Below, piece after piece: positions 35,871-44,859 of a stretch of 64,000 bases of DNA. The notes beneath the pieces are model-generated. The model had not been told where the DNA came from, did no database searches, and saw only the letters and a list, made by a program, of their open reading frames with translations. The stretch's first letter is position 1. Every line of letters starts with the position of its first letter. The DNA is taken from NCBI RefSeq assembly GCF_003464595.1, contig NZ_QRZF01000008.1:174089-238088 (forward strand), given 5' to 3'. A program made the translations under genes and the position numbers. This DNA comes from Bacteroides intestinalis (GTDB lineage Bacteria; Bacteroidota; Bacteroidia; Bacteroidales; Bacteroidaceae).

Positions 35871-38513
35871 ATGAAAATGAGATTGTTTATGAAGAACACA
35901 TGGCAGTTATTTATCTGTCTGGTATTTCTGGCTGCTTGCAGTGATGATGCTGTAGAAGACCAAACTACTATTTCGTTGCCCCCTGAAACGGAGGCGCTGT
36001 TTGAGAAAGGACTGAACTTTACAAAAGATGCAGATACTCAGTCTTTAGAGTTCACAACTACGGAGGACTGGAGCATTACTGCTGCAGAAACTCGTAATGG
36101 TGAAAAGTGGTATCGGATTTATCCTACCAGTGGAAAAGCCGGAGAGAAAGCTGATGTTTCCATTAGTGTCGATAAAAATGAGACTTATGACGAACGTAGT
36201 GTTGCCATTACTATCAATGCCGGTAAGGTAAAAAAGACATTAATGATTTCGCAGAAACAGACAGATGCTCTGCTTGTGTCGAGCGAACGCATGGAAGTGA
36301 AACAGGAGGGAGGAACTATAGATATAGAGGTCAAAGCGAATGTGGAATACAAAGCGGTAATTGCAGACGATTGCCAAAATTGGATAAAGCTTGCACCTTC
36401 TACTACTCGTGGGCTGAGTACTTCTATCATTCGTTTCAAGATAGAGGCAAATGGGGAACGGGATAAACGTGAAGGAACAATATACATCACTGATGGTAAA
36501 CTGACAAAGCCGGTAAAAGTATACCAACATGGTGGCGACATCATACTGTTGAATGAAAATGAGTATCCTGTTGGCGACCGGGGAGAGACTATTAAAGTAG
36601 AGTTGCGTAGTAATTGCACATATGGCATTCAGATGCCCGATGCAGACTGGATTAAAGAAGCGATCATGAATCGTGGAATGTCCAGTCATACCATTTATTA
36701 TACAATCAGCCCTAATGAGACGAATGAAAGTCGTCGGGCAAAAATAATCTTCTATAATAAAGAAAATACTGCAATAGCCGATACTTTGACTGTGATACAG
36801 GCACAGAAGGATGCTGTTGTGATTGATAATAAGAATATCGAACTTAAAACTCCCAATGATACCATTATTGCTATAGATGTAAATGCTAATGTAGATGTAG
36901 AGATACGTCCTGCAGATACTTGTCAGTGGATTACGGAAAGTGCCGCAGCGCGTGGTTTGCAACTTCGCAAAGTTTATCTGAAAGCTGCTAAAAATGAGAA
37001 CTTCTCACCTCGTCGCGGAAGAGTATTGATTAAAAGTAAGAATGGGAAAGACTGTGATACGCTGAAGATATGGCAGGCCGGGAAACCGACTACGGTGAAA
37101 CTGGAAGAGTCGGAGTTGGACGTGCCTATGGCAGGTGGGACTTATCGCATCAAGATAGAAGCCAATGTGGCTGTGAAAATGAGTAAATGGAAGTTATTAT
37201 GGCCGGAAGGGGAGCTTGGAGATGAACCAAGCAATGATATGACGGATGATTCTATTTGGAGTAAGGATTTGTTTGAGTATAAAAATAAGCCGGGAATTCC
37301 TTATCAGGCAACTCTGTCGGCTGATGGCCAATATCTGGAAGTTAAAGTAGATCCGGCAGTGAGTGCGAAAGCTACTTCTGTAGCAGTAAAGGTTTATGGT
37401 GAGTATGAAAATAAAGAGGCGCAACTGATTATTCGGCAGGATCCTGATCCGACCAAAGTGGTTCAGTTACAATTGGCCGAAAATGGTGCGGCAATGTTTA
37501 CAAGTATCTGTACTTTTTCCTATCAAGCTTTGCAACAGATGTGTACACTCGAAGAACTTTATTCCCGCCAGTCCGAAAAGGAACAAGGCTATAATAGATA
37601 TTTAGATTTTATCAATCATACTTTAAATCCTTATAATTCGTATGTATCAAATGCATGGGATGCTTGTTATACTACGATAAACAGGAGCTTGATAATAAAT
37701 ATGGGGTTGGAGAATGCTGTAAATGATGACATAACTTCTTCTGATAGCACAGCTGTCGTAGCCTTGATGGAAATGCACCGCTTCTTGTTATATTATGAAA
37801 TGGTAAATTTATGGGGAAAGGCAGTGTATATAAATAAGCTTCAAACAGATTCATACACAGGCATGCCTGCAACTTTAAAAGCGGAATTATTGAAATTGTT
37901 TGTAGAGCCATTATTGCGCTCACGTGACTATTTACCTGGGGAAAAGGTGGCACAGACTACGGTAAATGATTGTTTCTTTCCTTCCCGTGATTTACCTTCT
38001 TTACTGCTGGCGCGTATTTATATGGAGCAAGAGGATTGGAGTAAGGCAAAGTCTATGTTGGCAGAAGTGATAAATAGTGGTAGGTATCAATTGGGAGATT
38101 TGGTTTATCAACTACCTGCATTCCAGGCATCCTCTGGCAATCAAAATGATATGGTAGCCAATATTTGTTTTAGTTATACAGAAGTCTTGCTGAATTTAGC
38201 AGAGTGTGAATTCCGTTTAGGCAATTCTGCGCAGGCTGAGGAATATTTGAACAAGGTAATAGTAGCTAATATCGGTTCTCCGGCATATTCGTCAGAAAAG
38301 TTGTCTGCTGCAAAATCAGGTGATGGCTTTATGGAACGTTTAGCAAATACGTGGCAGTCGCAGTTGAAAGGTACAGGTACCTATTTTGCTTTTTTGAAAC
38401 GTAATGGAATTGCTGAAAAATTCTTGGATGTACCTGCTTGGAGATTGAAATTTCCAATTCCTCAGAGAGAACTGGATATGAATAGGTATATGTCACAGAA
38501 TGAGGGATATTAG
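35871..38513 (+). CDS. Multi-BACON lipoprotein with C-terminal SusD/RagB-like domain
   Basis: An 880-aa lipoprotein with lipobox VFLAAC (Cys 23) and an acidic tail SDDAVED. Residues about 40-540 contain several BACON-type Ig repeats. Each has a W-I-x or W-x-x strand followed by a basic stretch and the pattern RxGxIxI...K..L.V.Q, for example DCQNWIKLAPSTTRGLST and TCQWITESAAARGLQ. From about 545 to the end the protein is SusD-like: LLLARIYMEQEDWSKAKSMLAEVI, YTEVLLNLAECEFRLGN and the closing FPIPQRELDMNRYMSQNEGY. No susC lies next to it, which is unusual for a SusD-type protein. It probably binds glycan or protein at the cell surface. A hairpin terminator follows. Confidence 0.8.
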   Translation: MKMRLFMKNTWQLFICLVFLAACSDDAVEDQTTISLPPETEALFEKGLNFTKDADTQSLEFTTTEDWSITAAETRNGEKWYRIYPTSGKAGEKADVSISVDKNETYDERSVAITINAGKVKKTLMISQKQTDALLVSSERMEVKQEGGTIDIEVKANVEYKAVIADDCQNWIKLAPSTTRGLSTSIIRFKIEANGERDKREGTIYITDGKLTKPVKVYQHGGDIILLNENEYPVGDRGETIKVELRSNCTYGIQMPDADWIKEAIMNRGMSSHTIYYTISPNETNESRRAKIIFYNKENTAIADTLTVIQAQKDAVVIDNKNIELKTPNDTIIAIDVNANVDVEIRPADTCQWITESAAARGLQLRKVYLKAAKNENFSPRRGRVLIKSKNGKDCDTLKIWQAGKPTTVKLEESELDVPMAGGTYRIKIEANVAVKMSKWKLLWPEGELGDEPSNDMTDDSIWSKDLFEYKNKPGIPYQATLSADGQYLEVKVDPAVSAKATSVAVKVYGEYENKEAQLIIRQDPDPTKVVQLQLAENGAAMFTSICTFSYQALQQMCTLEELYSRQSEKEQGYNRYLDFINHTLNPYNSYVSNAWDACYTTINRSLIINMGLENAVNDDITSSDSTAVVALMEMHRFLLYYEMVNLWGKAVYINKLQTDSYTGMPATLKAELLKLFVEPLLRSRDYLPGEKVAQTTVNDCFFPSRDLPSLLLARIYMEQEDWSKAKSMLAEVINSGRYQLGDLVYQLPAFQASSGNQNDMVANICFSYTEVLLNLAECEFRLGNSAQAEEYLNKVIVANIGSPAYSSEKLSAAKSGDGFMERLANTWQSQLKGTGTYFAFLKRNGIAEKFLDVPAWRLKFPIPQRELDMNRYMSQNEGY

Positions 38514-38543
38514 AATTCTGTAATTTGTATATTTAAAGTATTT

Positions 38544-38580
38544 CGCGCCACTTTCTTCCGGTTATGGGGAAAGTGGCGCG
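38544..38580. terminator. Strong bidirectional hairpin after the BACON-SusD gene
   Basis: A perfect 12-bp stem, CGCGCCACTTTC (38544-38555) with 38569-38580, and a 13-base loop. CAGTTTTCT follows on the plus strand and AT-rich sequence on the other side. It lies 30 bp after the BACON-SusD stop and 7 bp before the end of a small minus-strand open frame. Confidence 0.8.
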
Positions 38581-38587
38581 CAGTTTT

Positions 38588-38788
38588 CTATCGGGTATCT
38601 TCCAGTTTATTGACCGCACTGATACGTTCGTACTCTACCTTTGCTTGGCGGTAGATGGCTTCGGCACGTTCAATCCGGATACGGTAATCCCGCGGGTTGA
38701 TGGAGAGCACTGACACGGAAAGAAAGTTTTCGGAAAAAGTTTCATTAAACAACCTGCCCCCTTTATCTGTTATTATCTTTATAAGCAA
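38588..38788 (-). CDS. Possible small protein (uncertain)
   Basis: An open frame of up to 66 codons with only TTG or GTG starts; an internal GTG would give about 42 residues (SVLSINPRDYRIRIERAEAIYRQ...). The C-terminal half is charged and helix-forming. It ends just before a strong hairpin, as expected for a real gene, and lies in the gap between the BACON-SusD gene and the mechanosensitive channel. It has no ATG and no recognised family, so it may be chance or a gene remnant. Confidence 0.3.
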   Translation of the reverse strand: MLIKIITDKGGRLFNETFSENFLSVSVLSINPRDYRIRIERAEAIYRQAKVEYERISAVNKLEDTR

Positions 38789-38806
38789 CTAAAATCGGAG
38801 GAATAT

Positions 38807-39976
38807 ATGACGACATTAGGAGGGTGGATGAATAAAACCCTTGTAGGTTGGGGAGTAGATCCCAAATTTGCGAATACATTTGATGAAACTATCATCGCCA
38901 TATTGATTATTGCTATAGCTGTAGGATTAGACTATCTATTCCAAGCAATATTTGTGGGCGGTATGAAGCATTATACAAATCGTTCACCCCATCGTTGGAA
39001 TACCTTATTAATGAAGAGGAAGGTCGTTCCTCACCTGATACATACCTTGCCGGGCATTCTGATTTATTTCCTGTTGCCCCATACTTTTGTGCATGGAGTA
39101 GAGTTGTTAGGCTTGGCTCAGAAGGTGTGTGCCGTGTACATTGTAGCTGCATTAGCCTTTGCGCTGAACGGACTATTACTGGTTTTTCTGGATTTTCATA
39201 ATCAAAAAGACAATAGTAAGAATCACCCGATGAAAGGGTTTGTCCAGGTATTGCAGGTACTGCTGTTCTTTGTGGCTGCTATCATTGCCATATCTATTCT
39301 TATCGATAAATCTCCCGCAACCCTTTTTGCCGGATTGGGTGCTTCGGCAGCAGTATTGATGTTGGTATTTAAAGATAGTATTTTGGGATTTGTGGCCGGA
39401 GTGCAACTCTCTGCCAATGAAATGCTGCGTATCGGCGACTGGATTGCTTTACCCAACGGATCTGCCAATGGTATTGTGAAAGAGATTACCCTCAACACCG
39501 TGAAGATACAGAACTGGGATAACACAATTTCTACCATTCCACCTTATACCTTAGTGAACGGTTCCTTTCAGAACTGGCGCGGCATGCAGGAGAGTGGTGG
39601 CCGTCGTGTGGATAAGAATATCTATCTGGACATGACCACATTGAAGTTTTGTACTCCTGAGATGTTGGACACCATTCGCAAGGAAGTTCCTTTGATGGCG
39701 GACTATCAGCCGGCGGAAGGAGAGGTGCCTACCAATGCACAACTTTACCGCATTTACATCGAACGCTATCTTTGTAGCCTACCTGTTGTAAATCAGGATC
39801 TGGACTTGATTATCAGTCAGAAGGAAATGACAACTTATGGAGTTCCTATTCAGGTCTATTTCTTTTCCCGGAACAAGGTATGGAAAGAATATGAGCGCAT
39901 TCAGTCCGATATATTCGATCATTTGCTGGTAATGGTACAGAAGTTTGATTTGAAATTGTATCAGTATTCGGATTAA
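38807..39976 (+). CDS. Mechanosensitive ion channel (MscS family)
   Basis: A 389-aa inner-membrane channel that opens under membrane tension. A clear ribosome site (GGAGGA) precedes the ATG. There are about four to five hydrophobic helices, and the pore-lining helix and hinge appear in ATLFAGLGASAAVLMLVFKDSILGFVAGVQL, the MscS TM3 pattern. The beta-domain start follows in MLRIGDWIALPNGSANGIVKEITLNTVKIQNWDNTISTIP. The size and family fit YbdG/MscM-type channels. Its stop overlaps the convergent phosphatase gene by four bases. Confidence 0.92.
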   Translation: MTTLGGWMNKTLVGWGVDPKFANTFDETIIAILIIAIAVGLDYLFQAIFVGGMKHYTNRSPHRWNTLLMKRKVVPHLIHTLPGILIYFLLPHTFVHGVELLGLAQKVCAVYIVAALAFALNGLLLVFLDFHNQKDNSKNHPMKGFVQVLQVLLFFVAAIIAISILIDKSPATLFAGLGASAAVLMLVFKDSILGFVAGVQLSANEMLRIGDWIALPNGSANGIVKEITLNTVKIQNWDNTISTIPPYTLVNGSFQNWRGMQESGGRRVDKNIYLDMTTLKFCTPEMLDTIRKEVPLMADYQPAEGEVPTNAQLYRIYIERYLCSLPVVNQDLDLIISQKEMTTYGVPIQVYFFSRNKVWKEYERIQSDIFDHLLVMVQKFDLKLYQYSD

Positions 39977-41034
39977 TAAATGAGCCGGAAATCTGCCCAT
40001 ACAGGCAGGTGATCGCTGTAACCGTTCTGGTACTTCATTCCGTAGTAAGTGCGGAATGGCTGCACACCGCCATACTTTTTATCATCCGTCAATAGGAAAG
40101 AAGGACGAAAGATATCGGCTTTACTTTCACTGGTGCAAAAGTCTGCATCCGGCTGGAGAAGCGTGCCGGAGACGATGATATGATCCAGTAATCCCCATTC
40201 GCCCTGATATTTATAACTGCCGAAGTTTTTTTGTGTAGCGGCCTTACGGGCAAGCAAGTGATAGAATCTTTGTAGCTGCAAACTATTTTTGTCTTGAGGT
40301 GGTGTTTCCGCTGAGACTATTTTGCTGACCGATGCATTATCGGGATAATCGTTAAAGTCTCCCATGATAAGAATTTGCGGATGATACCGATGAAGGTAAA
40401 CGCTGTCTGCCGCAGCTTTCAATTGCCGGGCAGCATGTAGGCGGTAAGGCTCGCTTTCTTTGGCACCTCCTGAACGGGACGGAAGATGAACTACAAAAAC
40501 ATCCAGTGTATCGTGATTTAATAACATCCCGCAAACGTGTAGTATATCTCGTGTAGGGCGAAATTTCTTTTTACCGGATATATGAGGTATGGAGATTCCC
40601 TGATAGGAAATCAGTTTGAAACAGTCCCGTTGGTAAAGCAATGCCACATCAATACCCCGCTGGTCGGGTGAGTTGGTCATTACATAGCGGTATCCGGCTT
40701 CCCGAAGAACCGAGCGCCGGGTCAGGTCGCGTAATACACTGTCGTTTTCCACTTCACAGAGGGCAACAAGTGCAGGTGGAGTCCAACCGCCTGCGGCTGT
40801 GATGGTGCGGGCTATGTTATCCAGCTTCTTTTTATATTTCGTATAATTCCAGTGGCGTACTGCGTCGGGCAGAAATTCATAGTCGTTTTTTAGCGTATCG
40901 TGGCGGCAGTCGAATAAGTTTTCAACGTTATAACTGACAACACGAAAAGAGAGGGTGTCCTTTTTCGTTTGTCCGCAAAGGAAGAAAAAAGGAGTGAACA
41001 GAAATGAAAAAGTAATATATAGTTTAATGTTCAT
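39973..41034 (-). CDS. Endonuclease/exonuclease/phosphatase family exported protein
   Basis: A 353-aa protein of the EEP fold with a signal peptide (MNIKLYITFSFLFTPFFFLCG). Catalytic features are SYNVENLFDC, ALCEVENDSVL (metal-binding Glu), VFVVHLPSRSGG, ILIMGDFNDYPD (Asp-x-Asn) and the C-terminal YSDHLPVWADF (Asp-His). Members hydrolyse phosphodiesters of DNA, lipids or inositol phosphates; the substrate here is not known. It is 12 bp downstream of the beta-helix lipoprotein gene and likely co-transcribed with it. Confidence 0.9.
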   Translation of the reverse strand: MNIKLYITFSFLFTPFFFLCGQTKKDTLSFRVVSYNVENLFDCRHDTLKNDYEFLPDAVRHWNYTKYKKKLDNIARTITAAGGWTPPALVALCEVENDSVLRDLTRRSVLREAGYRYVMTNSPDQRGIDVALLYQRDCFKLISYQGISIPHISGKKKFRPTRDILHVCGMLLNHDTLDVFVVHLPSRSGGAKESEPYRLHAARQLKAAADSVYLHRYHPQILIMGDFNDYPDNASVSKIVSAETPPQDKNSLQLQRFYHLLARKAATQKNFGSYKYQGEWGLLDHIIVSGTLLQPDADFCTSESKADIFRPSFLLTDDKKYGGVQPFRTYYGMKYQNGYSDHLPVWADFRLIY

Positions 41035-41046
41035 TGAGAACCGTTT

Positions 41047-42477
41047 TTAGTATGATGGCAAGATCATAGATTCATAACATCCCGCATCCGGTGCTGCATC
41101 CTGTAGGCGGGAGTGTCCATTTCTGTCAATAGGGTAGGCGCTGGCATCTTCTTTTCTTCCCCAATTAATAGCTTTGGATTTTTCACCAAGATTAAAATTG
41201 TATTCCTGTGTATGGCTATCCATCAGCATGAAATTATCATCCTTCTCCCAGATAACATTGACTATCTTGTCATTCTCTTCTTCTATCGAGTTGATGAGGC
41301 AGTGTGAGAAGTAATAATTGAAAGCTATATTCTCATTTTTAGAGCGTCCTCCGTTAATTTCGTCCGTGCCCGAACCTGCAATAATGCAATTACGGAAAAT
41401 AGCCGATGAAAGCGGATATGCAGTATCATCCAGTTCATTCCGGACTTGCAATGCCGCTCCTTTCCGTACATTCCAACTAAAGTAATTTGCCAGTGTACAG
41501 TGGGTAAATGTATAATCTCCCCCTAACAGGCTGACGCAGTTTTCTCCCGCATTACTGATCTCACTGTTTCCTACCACTACCTGACACGACGTCAACTCCA
41601 GTCCATTGCCCGATATTTGTCGTATGAGAGAGGATTCCAATGTCAACTTCCTGCGGTCTGTCATCGAAGAATCGCAACGAATGCCGAAACTACCACCGTG
41701 AATATCCGCATAAACCAGATGATTTTCATAGCTGGTTTTGTAAAAACGTAAGCCTCCCCATTGTCCCGGTAATCGGTCATAAGGAAGATAGGGAAACATC
41801 CGGTCTGTACGATCTCCCCGGAAAACAACCGGAGCGGAAAGGGTACCTTCTACTGACAGGCGTCCGTGTACCTGCATTCCTGCCTTGCCGTGGAAATACA
41901 GACGGGTGCCTGCTGTGAGGGTTAAGTGTGCATCAGGGGCAACGCTGATACTGTCATAAATCAGTATCGGACGTTGGGATGTAATCAGTGTATCTTTTTC
42001 AATTACTTTTCCCCGGAAAGTAAAAGCATCTTGTGCATATGCCTGCAGCTTTACTTCTTGCCGGATGCCATTCAGTTGAAAAAGAATGGAGTCTTTTATT
42101 AATCTGATGTCGGCATTGTCTTGCTGAGGCAGGGTCGCTTCTACAAAAATATACAGGCTGTCTTCTCCTGCAATTTCTATATCGGAGAATTGATTTCCCT
42201 TTATGCCATCCACATTGATACGAAAACCGGATTTCCCGGCATCGGCAAGGACTATGGAAGATATTAACAATGCTTTCTTATTCGGGTTGTATACTTTCAG
42301 TTGACGGGTGGATGTAGGAATACCAGTGAGAACGGTATCCATGCGTAGCGTATCCTGCGAGAAACAAAGTGTATGTTTCGGGTCGGACGAATAATCGTCC
42401 ATGTCGTCACAAGCGTTGAAGGACAACAGGAAGAATATAGGGAATAGATATATGAGGCGCAGGGCTTTTAATTTCAT
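41047..42477 (-). CDS. Beta-helix-type lipoprotein, hypothetical
   Basis: A 476-aa lipoprotein (lipobox LLSFNAC, Cys 23) followed by acidic DDMDDYSSD. The first about 150 residues look like an Ig-type domain (TSTRQLKVYNPNKKALLISS). The rest has parallel beta-helix features of right-handed repeat proteins: LTLTAGTRLYFHGKAGMQVHGRLSVEGT, GIRCDSS, NGLELTSCQVVVGNSEISNAGENCVSLLGGDYTF and a closing PIDRNGHSRLQDAAPDAGCYE. Function is unknown; it may bind or act on polysaccharide. It is the first gene of an operon with the EEP phosphatase. A 7-bp inverted repeat (CCGTTAT/ATAACGG, 42479-42506) covers its ribosome-site region. Confidence 0.75.
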   Translation of the reverse strand: MKLKALRLIYLFPIFFLLSFNACDDMDDYSSDPKHTLCFSQDTLRMDTVLTGIPTSTRQLKVYNPNKKALLISSIVLADAGKSGFRINVDGIKGNQFSDIEIAGEDSLYIFVEATLPQQDNADIRLIKDSILFQLNGIRQEVKLQAYAQDAFTFRGKVIEKDTLITSQRPILIYDSISVAPDAHLTLTAGTRLYFHGKAGMQVHGRLSVEGTLSAPVVFRGDRTDRMFPYLPYDRLPGQWGGLRFYKTSYENHLVYADIHGGSFGIRCDSSMTDRRKLTLESSLIRQISGNGLELTSCQVVVGNSEISNAGENCVSLLGGDYTFTHCTLANYFSWNVRKGAALQVRNELDDTAYPLSSAIFRNCIIAGSGTDEINGGRSKNENIAFNYYFSHCLINSIEEENDKIVNVIWEKDDNFMLMDSHTQEYNFNLGEKSKAINWGRKEDASAYPIDRNGHSRLQDAAPDAGCYESMILPSY

Positions 42478-42571
42478 GCCGTTATCTGGTTTTTACTAAA
42501 TAACGGGGGGTGAGGGGTTTTATTATATGATTTGAAATGAAATATATACTGCTAAGTTCCTTTAAAAGTGT

Positions 42572-43075
42572 CTACTTTAATAATTCTCTATTACCGTCAC
42601 CCCCCAATACCTTCATCTGTTGAATGGCAATTTGATTGAGTTTTATCAGTCGTTCACCCTGTGGAATACCTTGGTCGATGAATACAGCATTGAGGTTTTC
42701 CATATTCGAGAGGCAAATCAATTCGTTGATGGAAGCATAGTCGCGAATATTCCCTTTGAGGTCGGGATGTTGCTTTCGCCACATCTTGGCAGTCATACCC
42801 ATAGATCCTGTACGTTCTATCTATGTCTTGACGGATAAAACGAAGTTATTGCTGCCTGCCATATTTTTAATTGTACCGAATTCGGTACAATTAAAATTGG
42901 GATTGTATAGCATTTCCCATTCACCTATATATTCAAGCGTGCTTTTGAGACTGAGCCATCTAAATATAATGTGTTCTTGCATTTGGCTACGAGCCATGTC
43001 TGTAAGAGATATATAGTCCTGTTCATTGTTGGTCAGAATCGTTATCTCTGTATTTTGAACTTTTAATTTTGTCAT
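42572..43075 (-). pseudogene. KilA-N domain protein, broken by an in-frame amber codon and shortened
   Basis: Read on the minus strand, the frame runs from 43075 with a KilA-N start (DYISLTDMARSQMQEHIIFRWL ... EFGTIKNMAGSNNFVLSVKT) to TAG at 42823-42821. It continues in the same frame with IERTGSMGM and a C-terminal half (AKMWRKQHPDLKGNIRDYASINELICLSNMENLNAVFID) to 42572. Relatives I recall have a Trp at the TAG site and about 80-100 more residues between the halves, so both a nonsense change (TGG to TAG) and an internal deletion seem likely. Intact KilA-N proteins are phage- or mobile-element-type DNA-binding regulators. Confidence 0.72.
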
Positions 43076-43314
43076 ATTATCTAATTCTTGATACCTGCTT
43101 ACAAAAGTATAGACTTTTTTTAGAATACAGCGAAATAGCCTTTTTATTATTGCAAATCAGTGGAATAAATTTATAGCTGTAATAAAAGTCATATTTGAAT
43201 ATTTACCAATTCTTATTCAAGAATGATATTGACTGAATGGAATGAACTGTTTTATATGCTGTAAGTAGTTGATTAGTAATGATTTCTGGCTTTAAATGGA
43301 GGGTGAATAAAAAA

Positions 43315-43521
43315 CGTTCGTTTAATGTGCACAAAGATAAAGGGTATTTTTGAGATGAACAAGATGTTTAATAAAAATATTTATTTAAAAAGATATTTAT
43401 GTTGGCATGTTATTGATAATCAAAAACATATCATTGATTATTAACATATTTAATATCTTCTCCTTTTTATAGTTTCTGATATCTGTTTTTTGTGCTCAAA
43501 ATGGTGCACATTAAACGAACG
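43315..43521. promoter_or_regulatory. Putative invertible promoter segment of the capsule locus
   Basis: Two perfect 18-bp inverted repeats, CGTTCGTTTAATGTGCAC at 43315-43332 and its complement at 43504-43521, enclose 171 bp of AT-rich DNA. They lie about 195 bp upstream of upxY. Known biology: capsule loci of Bacteroides fragilis are switched by a site-specific invertase (Mpi) acting on repeats of about this size around promoters of about this length; the CGTTCGT core resembles those repeats as I remember them. The internal promoter faces left (see 43332-43363), so the locus would be OFF in this copy. No recombinase gene is in the window. The rest of 43076-43715 holds no supported gene. Confidence 0.8.
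43332..43363 (-). promoter_or_regulatory. Promoter inside the invertible segment, pointing away from upxY
   Basis: On the minus strand CTTG (43363-43360), a 20-bp spacer and TATCTTTG (43339-43332) match the Bacteroides TTTG-N19-21-TAnnTTTG promoter with one mismatch. The -7 box abuts the left inverted repeat. Inversion between the repeats would place it at the right edge reading into upxY. A lone plus-strand TATTTTTG at 43345-43352 has no -33 partner outside the repeat. Confidence 0.65.
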
Positions 43522-43715
43522 ATTAAAAGACATTTTAGTCCCCTTAATCTCTTCGTTAATAGCTTTTTCACATAACTGTTTCACTGCTTTTTGACCGTGA
43601 TGGCGGAACGCTTTGAAATAATATGAATGCAATATAACTTCTTAAAAATAACTGCATTACATAAATTAATCGGTAAGTATTTCACTACTCCGGTGTCCCC
43701 AAAGAATATTCTGAC

Positions 43716-44264
43716 GTGAACATCACTTCACATTCTCCACATCTTCACTGGTTTGCAGTGCGAGTCACTTATAGCCGTGAGTTAGCTTTGAAAGCTTTTC
43801 TCGACGAGGAAAAGATTGAGAATTTCATACCCATGCGTCGCGATTATATCGTGAAAAAGGGTCGTCGCATTCGTAGGCTTGTTCCTGCTGTGCACAATCT
43901 TGTTTTCATCCGCTCTACCCGTAAGCGTATTGATGCTTTAAAAGATAAAGCCGGTATGAATATCCCCATGCGCTATATTATGGATCGCGAGCAACATCTT
44001 CCTATTGTTATTCCCGACAGTCAGATGCGTAGTTTTATTCTTGTTGCCGGTACCTATGAGGAGTCGATTGTTTATGTGGAACCGGCCGAACTTCAACTGA
44101 TAAAAGGTCAGAAAGTGCGCGTTATAGGCGGTGTTTTCGAAGGAGCTGTGGGTGAGTTCGTTCGTATTCGTCGCGACCGTCGCGTAGTTGTGAATATTGA
44201 AGGAGTCATGGCTGTTGCCACAACCTTTATCCACTCTTCGCTGGTAGAGCCTATAACTGACTGA
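43716..44264 (+). CDS. UpxY family transcription antiterminator
   Basis: A 182-aa NusG-like protein of the UpxY family, which lets RNA polymerase read through the long capsule operon and is specific to its own locus. The N-terminal NGN domain starts HWFAVRVTYSRELALKAFLDEEKIENFIPMRRDY. The C-terminal KOW part is KGQKVRVIGGVFEGAVGEFVRIRRDRRVVVNIEG. The start is GTG at 43716; no ATG lies between it and the in-frame stop at 43674. It is the first gene after the putative invertible promoter and is followed 43 bp later by upxZ. Confidence 0.92.
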   Translation: MNITSHSPHLHWFAVRVTYSRELALKAFLDEEKIENFIPMRRDYIVKKGRRIRRLVPAVHNLVFIRSTRKRIDALKDKAGMNIPMRYIMDREQHLPIVIPDSQMRSFILVAGTYEESIVYVEPAELQLIKGQKVRVIGGVFEGAVGEFVRIRRDRRVVVNIEGVMAVATTFIHSSLVEPITD

Positions 44265-44307
44265 TTTCAGTGTTATAAATCATAAATTATAAATCTTAAT
44301 TAAATAT

Positions 44308-44784
44308 ATGAGTGATCAAGTTTCATCCTTATTTTCCCTGGCTCACAGTCTTCTCACTCTGGGGCAGGATGACCGTCCGATTTATGTCGATGATTTCACC
44401 CGTCTGAATCGTGATGTTTATGAATCGGCCCTGAACTCGTATGGAAAGCATGGTTCTACTCCTGAAGCTGAAGCCGAACTTTGTCTGGGGCTTTTAGTGG
44501 CTTTCAATGCCACCATGTATGATAATGGGCATAAACAGGAATATATTCAGAAGGTGCTGGATCGTAGTTTTGCAGTGCTTCCCACACTAAAGCCTTCGCT
44601 TTTGAAAGTCCGTCTTTTGACTTATTGTTATGGTGAAGTATACGATGAGAAGTTGGCTGAGGAAGCGCATGCTATAATTTCAAGTTGGGAGACTTCCCGA
44701 TTGACATTGGAGCAAGTTGAGATTATTGAGGAGTTACAGTATATCAAGGAGAATCCTTATCCTTTTGAGGAAGTTGGGGCATAA
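44308..44784 (+). CDS. UpxZ family transcription anti-terminator antagonist
   Basis: A 158-aa helical protein matching the UpxZ family. It has MSDQVSSLFSLAHSLLTLGQDDRPIYVDDFTRLNRDVY at the start and LCLGLLVAFNATMYDNGHKQ in the middle. Known role: UpxZ proteins block the UpxY proteins of other capsule loci, so that usually one capsule is made at a time. It follows upxY in the classical order. A hairpin terminator stands downstream, and the next capsule gene on this strand is 8.2 kb away. Confidence 0.9.
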   Translation: MSDQVSSLFSLAHSLLTLGQDDRPIYVDDFTRLNRDVYESALNSYGKHGSTPEAEAELCLGLLVAFNATMYDNGHKQEYIQKVLDRSFAVLPTLKPSLLKVRLLTYCYGEVYDEKLAEEAHAIISSWETSRLTLEQVEIIEELQYIKENPYPFEEVGA

Positions 44785-44799
44785 TTGGATATAGTAAAG

Positions 44800-44835
44800 T
44801 AGAGTCCCATCATGCTTCTCTGCAGTGGGACTCTA
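44800..44835. terminator. Hairpin between convergent upxZ and amidase genes
   Basis: TAGAGTCCCA (44800-44809) pairs perfectly with TGGGACTCTA (44826-44835) around a 16-base loop. It lies between the stops of upxZ and the minus-strand amidase. T-tracts on either side are weak, so it may act as a weak bidirectional terminator, which UpxY would have to override. Confidence 0.6.
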
Positions 44836-44859
44836 TTAAATTCAGAATGGGACGTTTGA

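Noticed and set aside
36240..36962. A 240-codon antisense frame in the BACON region
   Set aside because: Its sequence has a low-complexity Tyr/Ile/Ser pattern typical of antisense reading of repeats; the sense protein is clear.
39973..39976. Four-base overlap of the convergent channel and phosphatase genes as something special
   Set aside because: Such tail-to-tail overlaps are common and both proteins are complete.
43450..43632. A 60-codon minus-strand open frame spanning the right inverted repeat
   Set aside because: It crosses the proposed inversion boundary, has no recognised family and no ribosome site, and lies in low-complexity AT-rich DNA.
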